From Chryseobacterium edaphi (lineage in GTDB: Bacteria > Bacteroidota > Bacteroidia > Flavobacteriales > Weeksellaceae): DNA of 64,000 nt. Positions 35,964 through 44,599 of the stretch are shown piece after piece (position 1 is the stretch's first letter; each line of letters starts with the position of its first letter). The notes beneath the pieces were generated by a model, which saw only the letters and a list, made by a program, of their open reading frames with translations, had not been told where the DNA came from and ran no database searches. Both the position numbers and the translations under genes were made by a program. Location of the stretch: contig NZ_JAOTEM010000002.1 of NCBI RefSeq assembly GCF_025628985.1, positions 372,001-436,000 of the forward strand, given 5' to 3'.

Positions 35964-36554
35964 TTAAACCTTCTTTTTGCTTAAAACTTCATCAATAAAA
36001 ACACGACGGCTTACTGCTTCGTAACTTTCTGTTTCGCCCAATTCCACAAGATTATTTCCCTGAGAGATCCTCATTGAATAATTGGCAAGATTTCCTGTTC
36101 TTTTGCAGATTGCGTGTACTTTCGTCACATATTCTGCAGTTGCCATCAAATTGGGCATCGGTCCGAAAGGTCGTCCAAGAAAATCCATATCCAAACCTGC
36201 AATTACTACTCTTATTCCATTGTTTGCCAATTGATTAGCTACATCAACGATACTCTCGTCGAAGAACTGTGCTTCATCAATTCCTACCACATCACAGTTT
36301 GATCCCAGAAGAATAATTTCGTCAGGATTTTGAACTGCGGTGCTTCGGATTTTATTTTTATTGTGAGAAACGACGTCTTCATCAGAATATCTTGTATCTG
36401 TTTTGGGTTTGAAAATTTCTACATTTTGCCCCGCCATTTCTGCTCTTCTCAGTCTTCTGATCAACTCTTCGGTTTTTCCGGAAAACATTGAGCCACAAAT
36501 AACTTCCATCCAACCGCTTTGTTTGGAATGATTAATTGTATTTTCTAAAAACAT
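35964..36554 (-). CDS. tdk: Thymidine kinase (type II)
   Basis: This 196-residue protein has the P-loop CGSMFSGKTEELIRRLRRAE, the DEAQFFDES motif and the lasso region around RKDFL...; the YEAVSRRVF block near the C-terminus marks substrate binding. Type II kinases usually have a four-Cys zinc site; here only one Cys remains in the AICKRTG motif, suggesting a metal-free version. It salvages thymidine. It is first in the row with the toxin-antitoxin and murF-alr genes and divergent from the acidic protein gene. Confidence 0.93.
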   Translation of the reverse strand: MFLENTINHSKQSGWMEVICGSMFSGKTEELIRRLRRAEMAGQNVEIFKPKTDTRYSDEDVVSHNKNKIRSTAVQNPDEIILLGSNCDVVGIDEAQFFDESIVDVANQLANNGIRVVIAGLDMDFLGRPFGPMPNLMATAEYVTKVHAICKRTGNLANYSMRISQGNNLVELGETESYEAVSRRVFIDEVLSKKKV

Positions 36555-36614
36555 TTGTTATTTTAGCCGTAATATTTTAAGACCAAAAGTAAGCAATTTT
36601 AATAAGATTCTTCT

Positions 36615-38144
36615 ATGCAGAACATCCAAGATTTACAGGAAAAGATTTTTTTTGAATCCAAGAATATCATCGGTATTCTGGATAAAATAAACGATGTTGA
36701 CGAACTACTTTCTAAGCAGGATCTTATTGATCAATTAGCCGAAAGAATTTCTTTTTTGAAACTGTTGAAATCAAAAGTGGAGTATTACCGTAAAGATGAT
36801 TTACAGGTTTCACAACCTTTTTCAAATAATTCTTTAAACGAATTTATCTCTGAATCTCAGGATTTTTCTCATGAGATTATGGAAGAAGAAGCCATTTTTA
36901 ATAATGAACTAAACGAAATCGGTGAATCGGAAACTCATCTTCCAAACAATATGATGGAAGAAGAGGCAATCTTTAATAATCAGCTTAATGAAATTGAGGA
37001 AAATGAATTCCATGAAAATCTAATTAATCTTGCCGAAGAAGAACAAAATAATGAAAACGGTGAAGATTTAGTAGAAGAAAATACACCTCAGGAAAACTTA
37101 ATTACAGGAATTACTGAGGAAGAATCAGTTTTTAATGATCAATTGGATGAAGTTGAAGGACAAGTTTCTGAAAAAACTGATGACGTTTTAAGCTTTGTTG
37201 ATGAAGAAAGAATTTTGGAAAATTCGGTTCCTGAAGAAGAGGACGATATGGATGAAGAGATTTTTGATCAGCAGGTAACGGAAGAAGAAGCTATTTTCAA
37301 CAATCAGTTAAATGAAATTGACGAGTTTGAAAATGAGATTTCTGAGGAAAGTGCTTCGAACGAATTTGATGAAGAAGAGCAAATTCAGGATAATTTTGAA
37401 TCTGAAAAAGTAAACGAAGGTTCTATGGAGAAAATTGAGAGTATGTTTGATTTAGAAAAATCTCATAACGAGATTTTGATTGAAGATACTGAAGATGAAT
37501 CTGTTTCTGATGATTTTAAATACGATGAAGATGAAATCATTACAGAAAACTCTAATGTAGAAAGTATTCTGACAGAAATTAAAAAAGATTCTGAACCAGA
37601 AACTGAAGTTAACAAAAATTCGACAATTACTGAAGATTCTGACCGAAGAAAGATTGTTGATATTGACAGACCTTCATCAGAAATCGAAAAAGAAAAACCT
37701 GCATCCGACGAAAGCTTTGAAAATCTGGAAGCTTATCAACAGGAGAAAAAAATAAGATTGGCGAATATTAAAGGTTTAAAAACGATTCAGACATTGTTTG
37801 ATGATGATCCTCTAGCGAGAGAAATTCCTCAGGAAAAACCTGCCCCGGTTGTAAAAGAAGATACAGGAAGTATCTTGAAAACCAATATTCCGACAGAATA
37901 TATGGAAGCTGAAAAGCAAAAACCTGAATTCAGATTAGATCTGAACGACAGAATGGCTTTCACAAAACTACTATTCGGAGGAAGTCAGACAGACCTTAAC
38001 CAAGCCGTTGCTGAGCTCAACAGATGCAGAAATCTGGAAGAAGCAAAAGAATATCTGAGCGAGCTATACTACGACAGAAAATGGAATAAAGTTGACGAAT
38101 ATGCACAGAGACTTTGGATATTGGTAGAAAATAAATTCTTATAA
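36615..38144 (+). CDS. Very acidic repeat protein of unknown function
   Basis: This 509-residue protein has a short helical N-terminus (about 1-65), then about 300 residues extremely rich in Glu/Asp with four copies of a 13-residue motif EEEAIFNNQLNEI at about 90-102, 115-127, 168-180 and 223-235, and a separate globular C-terminus (about 430-509: DRMAFTKLLFGGSQTDLNQAV ... WNKVDEYAQRLWILVENKF). It has no signal or membrane segment, so it is cytosolic. The gene is followed by rsmI after 2 bp. I do not recognise a family; the layout suggests a flexible scaffold or decoy linked to the C-terminal domain. Confidence 0.8.
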   Translation: MQNIQDLQEKIFFESKNIIGILDKINDVDELLSKQDLIDQLAERISFLKLLKSKVEYYRKDDLQVSQPFSNNSLNEFISESQDFSHEIMEEEAIFNNELNEIGESETHLPNNMMEEEAIFNNQLNEIEENEFHENLINLAEEEQNNENGEDLVEENTPQENLITGITEEESVFNDQLDEVEGQVSEKTDDVLSFVDEERILENSVPEEEDDMDEEIFDQQVTEEEAIFNNQLNEIDEFENEISEESASNEFDEEEQIQDNFESEKVNEGSMEKIESMFDLEKSHNEILIEDTEDESVSDDFKYDEDEIITENSNVESILTEIKKDSEPETEVNKNSTITEDSDRRKIVDIDRPSSEIEKEKPASDESFENLEAYQQEKKIRLANIKGLKTIQTLFDDDPLAREIPQEKPAPVVKEDTGSILKTNIPTEYMEAEKQKPEFRLDLNDRMAFTKLLFGGSQTDLNQAVAELNRCRNLEEAKEYLSELYYDRKWNKVDEYAQRLWILVENKFL

Positions 38145-38146
38145 TT

Positions 38147-38824
38147 TTGAGTGGAATCCTATATTTTGTTCCTACACCCGTCGGGAACTTAGAAGACATG
38201 ACTTTCAGAGCGATAAAAGTGCTGAAAGAGGTCGATTATATTTTGTGTGAAGACACAAGAACTTCAGGAGTGCTTTTAAAGCATTATGAAATTTCAAAAC
38301 CTTTAAAATCGTATCATTTACATAACGAACATACTGCAACAGAAAAAGTGATTTCTGATTTACAAAGCGGACAAAATATCGCAATTATTACGGATGCAGG
38401 AACTCCGGGAATTTCAGATCCGGGTTATTTATTGGCAAAAGCCGGTTCTGATAATAATATTGAAATGATCTGTCTTCCGGGAGCAACAGCTTTAATTCCG
38501 GCATTGGTCGTTTCAGGGTTACCAAATAACGAGTTTTTATTTGCAGGATTTCTTCCACCGAAAAAAGGAAGACAAACGAAGCTGAAACAGCTTGCTGAGG
38601 AGAAAAAAACAATTGTTTTTTATGAAAGTCCGCATAAGATCAATACGACCTTAGAACAGATCAAAGAATTCTTTGGTGAAGAAACAAAAGCAAGTCTAAG
38701 TCGTGAAATTTCAAAAAAATTCGAAGAAACTAAAAGAGGAACAATCAATGAATTAATTGAATTCTCTAAAAGCAAAACTTTAAAAGGCGAGATTGTGCTG
38801 ATTGTAAATAATTCAGGCAAGTAA
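38147..38824 (+). CDS. rsmI: 16S rRNA 2'-O-methyltransferase RsmI
   Basis: This 225-residue protein starts at TTG, giving MSGILYFVPTPVGNLEDMTF, the typical N-terminus of RsmI. It has CEDTRTSGVLLKHY, DAGTPGISDPGYLL and FYESPHK. With SAM it methylates C1402 of 16S rRNA. No ATG sits nearer than residue 18 in frame, so TTG is the likely start. It follows the acidic protein gene by 2 bp. Confidence 0.93.
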   Translation: MSGILYFVPTPVGNLEDMTFRAIKVLKEVDYILCEDTRTSGVLLKHYEISKPLKSYHLHNEHTATEKVISDLQSGQNIAIITDAGTPGISDPGYLLAKAGSDNNIEMICLPGATALIPALVVSGLPNNEFLFAGFLPPKKGRQTKLKQLAEEKKTIVFYESPHKINTTLEQIKEFFGEETKASLSREISKKFEETKRGTINELIEFSKSKTLKGEIVLIVNNSGK

Positions 38825-38921
38825 TCGTTGATTGGAATATTAAGAAGAAAATTATTTTAAGATAAATAATATCTTTGCACATTCAAACTAAACTATTTTA
38901 GATAAAATAATTATCATCTAT

Positions 38922-39665
38922 ATGAAACTATTAGAAGGAAAAGTAGCACTCATTACCGGAGCTACAAGAGGAATCGGAAGAGGAATTGCCGAAATATTTG
39001 CTCAACAGGGAGCAAAAGTGGCTTTTACTTATGCAGGTTCTGTTGAAAAAGCGAAAGAATTGGAAACTGCTTTAAGTTCTGTAACTCAGATCAAAGGTTA
39101 TCAATCTGATGCGTCAGATTACGATGCAGCTCAAAAATTGGTAGAAGAGGTATTGGCAGAGTTTGGCAAAATCGATATTTTGGTCAATAACGCCGGAATT
39201 ACAAAAGATAATCTATTGATGAGAATGTCAAAAGACGATTGGGATACTATTATCAAGGTTAATTTAGATTCCGTATTCAACCTTACTAAAGCGGTTATTA
39301 AGCCGATGATGAAGGCGAAATCAGGTTCTATCATCAATATGACTTCAGTTGTTGGAGTGAAAGGTAACGCAGGACAGGCAAACTATGCAGCTTCAAAGGC
39401 CGGAGTTATTGGATTCACAAAATCAGTAGCACTTGAATTAGGATCAAGAAACATCCGTTGCAACGCGATTGCACCAGGATTTATTGAAACTGAAATGACT
39501 GCTGCTTTAGACGAAAAAACCGTTCAGAACTGGAGAGACGGAATTCCTTTGAAGAGAGGAGGACAGCCGGAAGACGTGGCAAATGCATGTGTTTTCTTCG
39601 GTAGCGAAATGTCTTCTTACATTTCCGGGCAGGTTCTTAACGTTGACGGAGGAATGCTTACGTAA
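38922..39665 (+). CDS. fabG: 3-oxoacyl-[acyl-carrier-protein] reductase
   Basis: This 247-residue short-chain dehydrogenase has TGATRGIGRGIAEIF, NNAGITKDNLLMRM, catalytic Ser-Tyr-Lys (NMTSVVG...ANYAASKAGV) and the PGFIETEMTAAL tail found in FabG. It reduces 3-oxoacyl-ACP with NADPH in fatty-acid elongation. A TATCTTTG box (38870-38877) lies upstream, with a 45-nt leader. A terminator follows, convergent with the TPR regulator gene. Confidence 0.93.
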   Translation: MKLLEGKVALITGATRGIGRGIAEIFAQQGAKVAFTYAGSVEKAKELETALSSVTQIKGYQSDASDYDAAQKLVEEVLAEFGKIDILVNNAGITKDNLLMRMSKDDWDTIIKVNLDSVFNLTKAVIKPMMKAKSGSIINMTSVVGVKGNAGQANYAASKAGVIGFTKSVALELGSRNIRCNAIAPGFIETEMTAALDEKTVQNWRDGIPLKRGGQPEDVANACVFFGSEMSSYISGQVLNVDGGMLT

Positions 39666-39686
39666 GATCAAATTAAATCAAAATAT

Positions 39687-39717
39687 AATCCCTTTCATTT
39701 TTATAATGTAAGGGATT
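39687..39717. terminator. Terminator between fabG and the TPR regulator gene
   Basis: AATCCCTT and AAGGGATT form an 8-bp stem around a T-rich loop, followed by T residues on the plus strand. Confidence 0.7.
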
Positions 39718-39721
39718 TTTA

Positions 39722-41233
39722 TTATTCGGAATCAATATAATTTCTCAACCAGATCTGGAGATCTTTTTCAGGCGAAATCTCAAGCTTTTTTCTGAGATTA
39801 TAACGATTGTTTTCTATGGTTTTTACAGCTTTAAATGTGTATTCTGCAATTTCTTTGGTATTAAATCCTAAATAAATATAAGCCGCAAATGTAAGTTCAG
39901 AAACTTTGAATTTTGGATTAATGTTTAGCATTTTTAAAGTAAAGTGAGGATAAACTTCCTGAAATCTTGTAAAAAAGTCTGAGTTGTTTTCCTTTGCAAG
40001 TTTTCGTACATCCTCAAATGCTTCATTGACCTGAAGTTTTAAGATCACTTTTTCTTTTTCCTGTACAGCTTTTTCAGTTTGCAACTGTTTGGTAATTTCT
40101 AATGCTTTTTGGTTTTTAGATTTAGACTTTTTCAAAAGATAAATAATGAAAGCAGTAATTAAAATCAATAATGAGGCGATAAGAAGCGTTAATTTCTGAC
40201 TTTCTCTTACTTCCTTATCATGTTGTGCTTTCTCCTCTTTCATGACTTCATTCAGTACAAAATCACGCTCTTTTTTCTTGCGACCGTCTAACTCCGTATG
40301 TAATTTTAAATACAGATCCTGATATTTCTTTGCTTCCGAAGCATTGCCTTGCGAAATGTAAAGCTCAGAGATTTTTTTAAACAGCTCTCCCTGAATATCG
40401 GGAAAGTTATTCTCCTCAAAACTATTCAGCGCAAAATTGTAATATTCATGAGCTTTTTGATAGTCTTTTTCGTGGGTGTAAAGATTTCCCAAACCGATCA
40501 GCGATTCAATTTTACAGGGATGTTTTTTGTCATTAAAAAATTCTAATGACCTGTTGTAATAATATTGTGCAGAATCTATTTTATTTTCATTAAGGTGATA
40601 ATTCCCAAAACCTAGACAGGAGCAGCCTTTTTCAACATAAGCATCTTTAAATTTAATTTTTTTTAGGATTGATTTCTCTTTCTTAAGATAATAATACATC
40701 GAATCCGGCATATTGATATTCTGAAAAAGATAACTCATATTAGAATACGTAGCACTCTCTGTCAAGGAATCTGTGGTGTTTTTCGGAGATTTACTTTGCA
40801 GAATATCGATCGTTTCTCTGTAGTTTTTTGAGGACAATGTATAAAGCTCAAGCAACAGATAATTTCCTCCCAATAAAGCCGAAATTCTTGCAGACTGGGT
40901 TTTATCGCCGGCTAAATATTTTGTGTATTGCTGGGCTTTCTTTACATTTTGTACACTTTCCCGGAATTTTGCATTGTCATAAAAATAGGAAGCAAGATAG
41001 TAATACCCGTAAGAAAGGCCTTTGTCATATTTTGAATGTTCAGATAAGCTGATTATTTTTTTTGCCGAAGACAGCACCTCGTCAGTCTTTCCATCCATAT
41101 ACAATCGGTTGGTATGACGGATAAGCTGGTCGATACTATATTCCTGAGAATTAGAATTTTGTGCTGATAATGAAATATTCCCCAACAAAAAAAGAAACAA
41201 AAAAAATCTACAAATGGAGTTTTTGTCATCCAT
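39722..41233 (-). CDS. TPR sensor with C-terminal LuxR-type DNA-binding domain
   Basis: I start at the ATG at 41233, which yields a proper signal-like hydrophobic N-terminus (MDDKNSICRFFLFLFLLGN...LSAQ). Of 503 residues, TPR repeats fill about 40-330. A transmembrane helix near 345-365 (LTLLIASLLILITAFIIYLL), a coiled coil and a C-terminal HTH (LTFAAYIYLGFNTKEIAEYTF...) follow. Bacteroidetes use this layout for membrane-bound regulators sensing periplasmic signals. A 50-codon reading frame lies just upstream. Confidence 0.88.
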   Translation of the reverse strand: MDDKNSICRFFLFLFLLGNISLSAQNSNSQEYSIDQLIRHTNRLYMDGKTDEVLSSAKKIISLSEHSKYDKGLSYGYYYLASYFYDNAKFRESVQNVKKAQQYTKYLAGDKTQSARISALLGGNYLLLELYTLSSKNYRETIDILQSKSPKNTTDSLTESATYSNMSYLFQNINMPDSMYYYLKKEKSILKKIKFKDAYVEKGCSCLGFGNYHLNENKIDSAQYYYNRSLEFFNDKKHPCKIESLIGLGNLYTHEKDYQKAHEYYNFALNSFEENNFPDIQGELFKKISELYISQGNASEAKKYQDLYLKLHTELDGRKKKERDFVLNEVMKEEKAQHDKEVRESQKLTLLIASLLILITAFIIYLLKKSKSKNQKALEITKQLQTEKAVQEKEKVILKLQVNEAFEDVRKLAKENNSDFFTRFQEVYPHFTLKMLNINPKFKVSELTFAAYIYLGFNTKEIAEYTFKAVKTIENNRYNLRKKLEISPEKDLQIWLRNYIDSE

Positions 41234-41338
41234 TTTTACAAAAGTTTTCTGCCCAAGTTTGATTAGGCTCCAGAAAAAGAAATTAATAAAATGTATTTTA
41301 GAGGACTTTATCAAATCCATTGTAAAGGAAAAAGGAGG

Positions 41339-41491
41339 TTAAAAATATTCATTTACATTTATTATCAATTGAGTGCTGTTTGATAATCTTTCGTTGATCT
41401 CATCTATTTTTATATCAATTTGTGTTGGCTTTTGTGTTTTGATTCTTTTATTATCGACTAAATTTAGTTTAAATTTTATAAAATCCCTCAT
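41339..41491 (-). CDS. Possible small protein (50 aa) upstream of the TPR regulator
   Basis: A 50-codon frame starts with ATG at 41491 (MRDFIKFKLNLVDNKR...) and ends 105 bp before the regulator start. A TAAGTTTG -7 box (41499-41506) lies 7 bp upstream of the ATG, so the mRNA would be leaderless. It is hydrophilic and basic at the N-terminus, with no family match and no -33 TTG at proper spacing. It may be a real short gene or a leader for the regulator. Confidence 0.35.
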   Translation of the reverse strand: MRDFIKFKLNLVDNKRIKTQKPTQIDIKIDEINERLSNSTQLIINVNEYF

Positions 41492-41608
41492 TTTTCTGCA
41501 AACTTAAAAAATCATAAATATGGGATATTGAGTTTATTATAAAATTTAGATTTAATTAAAAATATTCTGGTAATTTATTTTTTAATTAAATTGTTTGTAA
41601 TGAATAGG

Positions 41609-42139
41609 TTACTTCCAATAATTCCATGTTGAGCCGTCATACACAGCAAGACTTTTACTTGTGGTATCATAGCACATCATTCCGGGATAGGGATTTATCA
41701 CATTCAAATGTGGATTGGCAATTTGGGGAAGAGTTACTGCTTTATTTGTACTTTCCAAAACTAAAATACCTTTTGCATTGCTCGTGTTTGAGCCAATAAT
41801 TGTTCCCTGCAACGAAGAAATCTCTGATGAAGAGTTTGTAATAATTTGTGAAGAACTTCCTGCATTACTCAGATCTTTCCAAGTACCATTTTCGTACATT
41901 TTTACTTTGTTTTCCGATTTATCAAAAACAAAAGTTCCATGATTATTTGACGGAATAGAAGCCAAAGCATCATTTACGTTGTTGACTGCAGGCAAAATAA
42001 TTCCTTTTGTGTTGCCGGAAACATTGTTGAAATCTAATAGAGTACTGTTTCCAAAAACAGAATCTTTACCTAATGCTATTTGGCCGCTGGTAAGATTGAC
42101 CAGTAGGATAAGGATCGATATTGCGAATGTTTTCTTCAT
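41609..42139 (-). CDS. Secreted protein of unknown function
   Basis: This 176-residue protein has a signal peptide (MKKTFAISILILLVNLTSG) and a Ser/Asn-rich beta-type body with paired blocks NKVKMYENGTWKDLSN and KSLAVYDGSTWNYWK. It ends with that Trp-containing motif and has no type IX sorting signal. Similar tail-domain proteins are frequent in Chryseobacterium and are probably surface-exposed. It is a single gene; its function is unknown. Confidence 0.7.
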   Translation of the reverse strand: MKKTFAISILILLVNLTSGQIALGKDSVFGNSTLLDFNNVSGNTKGIILPAVNNVNDALASIPSNNHGTFVFDKSENKVKMYENGTWKDLSNAGSSSQIITNSSSEISSLQGTIIGSNTSNAKGILVLESTNKAVTLPQIANPHLNVINPYPGMMCYDTTSKSLAVYDGSTWNYWK

Positions 42140-42258
42140 TTTTTAGTTTAAACTTAGATAATATTCAACAAATTACAAAATGTGATCAAAATTTCACATA
42201 CAAATTGTCCTATAAATGATTAGCGATAAGATTATTTTATTGTAAAAAAAGGTCTTTT

Positions 42259-42321
42259 AAAAAAAACTCCGAATACTTTTTCCAAGAGGAGAAAATATTC
42301 GGAGATGACTTCTTCCGTCAT
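42259..42321 (-). ncRNA. Possible small RNA or orphan terminator with two hairpins
   Basis: On the minus strand ATGAC...GTCAT (42305-42321) forms a small hairpin, followed by a strong CTCCGAATA...TATTCGGAG stem (42267-42304) and a U run. It lies past the guaC terminator, so it is not needed for that gene. A -7-like box upstream is weak. A small RNA is possible, a duplicate terminator equally so. Confidence 0.3.
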
Positions 42322-42413
42322 TCGTATTTTTGTGTTTGTTTTGAAGTTGCAAATAGAAAGAAAATAAAAAAAATAAGCAAAAATTGTGACCCTCAACAAA
42401 CCCTCTATATTAA

Positions 42414-42436
42414 AAAACCCTTATAAATAAAGGGTT
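42414..42436 (-). terminator. Terminator of guaC
   Basis: AAACCCTT and AAGGGTTT form an 8-bp stem about 50 bp beyond the guaC stop, in an AT-rich context on the minus strand. Confidence 0.6.
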
Positions 42437-42482
42437 TGTGATAGTTGATATAAATTATTGATTAATTTTGAAGCATTGATTA

Positions 42483-43523
42483 TCAATCATTAAAAACCTG
42501 ATTTTCCTGCTCCTGAACTCTAATAAAAGTTGTTCTTTTTGACAATTCTTTCAAAGTTGGAGCTCCTACATAAGTGCAGGTTGATCTTACGCCACCCAAA
42601 ATATCTCTTACCGTTTCCGATACTGAACCTTTATATTTTATCTTAACCGTTTTGCCTTCGGAAGCTCTGTATTCTGCAACACCTCCTGAATGTTTATCCA
42701 TTGCAGTCTTTGAACTCATTCCGTAGAAAAGTTTAAATTTCTTGCCATTTTCTTCAAGCATTTCGCCTCCGCTTTCGTCGTGACCGGCAAACATTCCACC
42801 GAGCATTACAAAATCTGCACCGCCACCAAAAGCTTTAGCAACATCTCCCGGAACTTTACAACCTCCATCTGCAATAATATGGCCTTTCAAACCGTGCGCA
42901 GCATCGGCACATTCAATAATGGCAGAAAGCTGTGGATATCCGACTCCTGTTTTTACTCTTGTTGTACAAACAGAACCGGGACCGATTCCTACTTTGATGA
43001 TGTCTGCACCTACCAAAAGCAGTTCTTCTACCATTTCTCCCGTCACCACATTGCCTGCAATGATGATTTTATCGGGAAAATCCTGTCTTGCTTTCTTTAC
43101 AAACTGCACGAAATGTTCAGAATAGCCGTTTGCAACATCAATGCAGAGAAACTCTATTTTGGAATGTTGATCAAGAATGGTTTTTATTTTTTCTTCATCG
43201 GATTTTCCAGTTCCTGTACTTAAAGCAATATATTGATGAATGCTTTCTTCCTGATTGGCAAGGAATTCTTTCCATTCTTCAACGGTGTAATGTTTGTGAA
43301 CTGCGGTGATGATTTTATCTTTTGCCAATTCTACAGCCATTTCAAAAGTTCCTACCGTGTCCATATTTGCAGCAATAATTGGCGTTCCTTTCCACTTTTT
43401 CTGAGTATGAAGAAATGTAAATTCTCTATTTAAATCTACTTCCGAACGTGATTTTAAAGTAGAACGTTTTGGTCTGAACATTACGTCTTTAAAACCCAGC
43501 TTAATATCATTTTCTATACGCAT
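42483..43523 (-). CDS. guaC: GMP reductase
   Basis: This 346-residue TIM-barrel enzyme has the IMPDH/GMPR loop [24 protein letters not shown] with catalytic Cys, [42 protein letters not shown] and the flap E-x-EGK region. It lacks CBS domains, which separates it from IMP dehydrogenase. It converts GMP to IMP with NADPH. It is divergent from the Lgt-like operon, with 69 bp between the starts. Confidence 0.95.
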   Translation of the reverse strand: MRIENDIKLGFKDVMFRPKRSTLKSRSEVDLNREFTFLHTQKKWKGTPIIAANMDTVGTFEMAVELAKDKIITAVHKHYTVEEWKEFLANQEESIHQYIALSTGTGKSDEEKIKTILDQHSKIEFLCIDVANGYSEHFVQFVKKARQDFPDKIIIAGNVVTGEMVEELLLVGADIIKVGIGPGSVCTTRVKTGVGYPQLSAIIECADAAHGLKGHIIADGGCKVPGDVAKAFGGGADFVMLGGMFAGHDESGGEMLEENGKKFKLFYGMSSKTAMDKHSGGVAEYRASEGKTVKIKYKGSVSETVRDILGGVRSTCTYVGAPTLKELSKRTTFIRVQEQENQVFND

Positions 43524-43592
43524 TTTGTCTATTGATTTAGTATTTACAAATTAAAATTAATAATTTATCCTAAATATACTACATTTGAAATC

Positions 43593-44357
43593 ATGGATTT
43601 TCCTGTTACTTTTCAGATTTTCGGTAAAACGATTCTTGCGCATCCAGTGTTTGAAACATTGGGGATATTTATAGCTATGCGTTATTATTTTTATTTAAAA
43701 AGAAAATCTTCTGAGAAACTATCATTCAACACTTCTGCTGCAGTTCTGATTGGCGCAACAGCTGGAGCATTAATCGGTTCAAAACTCATCGGAAATCTTG
43801 AAAATCCCCAAATTTTATTTAATGATTTCAACTTTAAAAGATTCTGGACAAATAATACCATCGTTGGTGGTTTAGCGTTTGGTTTAATTGGAGTGGAATT
43901 AGCAAAAAAGATCGTCGGTCATAAAGAAAGTACGGGAGACTTGATTGTTTATCCTTTAATTTTAGCCATGATTATCGGTAGAATCGGTTGTTTTCTAACG
44001 GGAGTTCACGAAGAAACATATGGCTTGCCGACAACCTCGATCTTCGGAATGCATCTAGGTGATGAATATCTCAGACATCCTGTCGCACTGTACGAAATTG
44101 CATTTTTACTCTTCATGTGGTTCGAATTGAAAATGATTGGTAGAAAAAACAAATATGTTTCCGGATTTCTGTTTAAACTTTTCATGCTGAGTTATTTTTC
44201 ATTCAGATTTCTTTTAGATTTTATTAAACCTAAAATTGACATTATCGGGAATTTGGGAACTATTCAATTAGTCAGTCTTTCAATGATTATTTATTATATT
44301 TATGTATTAAAAACCGAAAGAAATTTAATCAAACCTAAAAACACAATTATATTATGA
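43593..44357 (+). CDS. Lgt-like integral membrane protein (prolipoprotein diacylglyceryl transferase paralogue)
   Basis: This 254-residue protein has about seven membrane helices and the Lgt signature GRIGCFLTGVHEETYG and HPVALYEIAF near residue 166. In canonical Lgt the catalytic His lies in a GGMSFHGG-like loop; here the corresponding region reads NNTIVGGLAFGLIG without His, and the Asn of GRIGNF is Cys. It probably has another lipid-linked role. It overlaps the next gene by 4 bp (ATGA) and stands in one operon with it and a radical SAM gene. Confidence 0.8.
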   Translation: MDFPVTFQIFGKTILAHPVFETLGIFIAMRYYFYLKRKSSEKLSFNTSAAVLIGATAGALIGSKLIGNLENPQILFNDFNFKRFWTNNTIVGGLAFGLIGVELAKKIVGHKESTGDLIVYPLILAMIIGRIGCFLTGVHEETYGLPTTSIFGMHLGDEYLRHPVALYEIAFLLFMWFELKMIGRKNKYVSGFLFKLFMLSYFSFRFLLDFIKPKIDIIGNLGTIQLVSLSMIIYYIYVLKTERNLIKPKNTIIL

Positions 44358-44587
44358 AAATGCTGACACTTTTGGAAGTTGGTGGTTTAGAAGGATTAGT
44401 TGCAATGATCATTCTGATTATTCTAGTTGTAGCGTTCATTGTATCATTAGTCGTTACCGTTTTTGTAAAACTGATTTACGAAAGTAAAGACGGGCGAAAG
44501 TTTTCAAGAAAGCAGTTTTGGATGACGATGCTTATTTCAATGTTGATCTGCGGATTGATAAGCGGAGTTGTATGTGGTGGAATGTAA
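44354..44587 (+). CDS. Small two-helix membrane protein
   Basis: This 77-residue protein has two strong membrane segments (residues 10-38 and 56-76) linked by a basic loop (ESKDGRKFSRKQFW). It begins inside the stop of the Lgt-like gene and ends 12 bp before the radical SAM gene. It may be an accessory membrane subunit of that system. I do not recognise a family. Confidence 0.7.
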   Translation: MKMLTLLEVGGLEGLVAMIILIILVVAFIVSLVVTVFVKLIYESKDGRKFSRKQFWMTMLISMLICGLISGVVCGGM

Positions 44588-44599
44588 AAAATTGAAATT

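Larger units (their letters stand above)
42140..42482. other. Gap with the guaC terminator and a structured element
   Basis: Between the secreted-protein gene and guaC this 343-bp stretch holds the guaC terminator (42414-42436) and a two-hairpin element at 42259-42321, described separately. No convincing open reading frame is seen; a 29-codon frame starting at 42321 overlaps the hairpins and is doubtful. Confidence 0.5.

Noticed and set aside
42780..43223. 147-codon reading frame on the plus strand
   Set aside because: It is the antisense of guaC, whose frame has complete family motifs.
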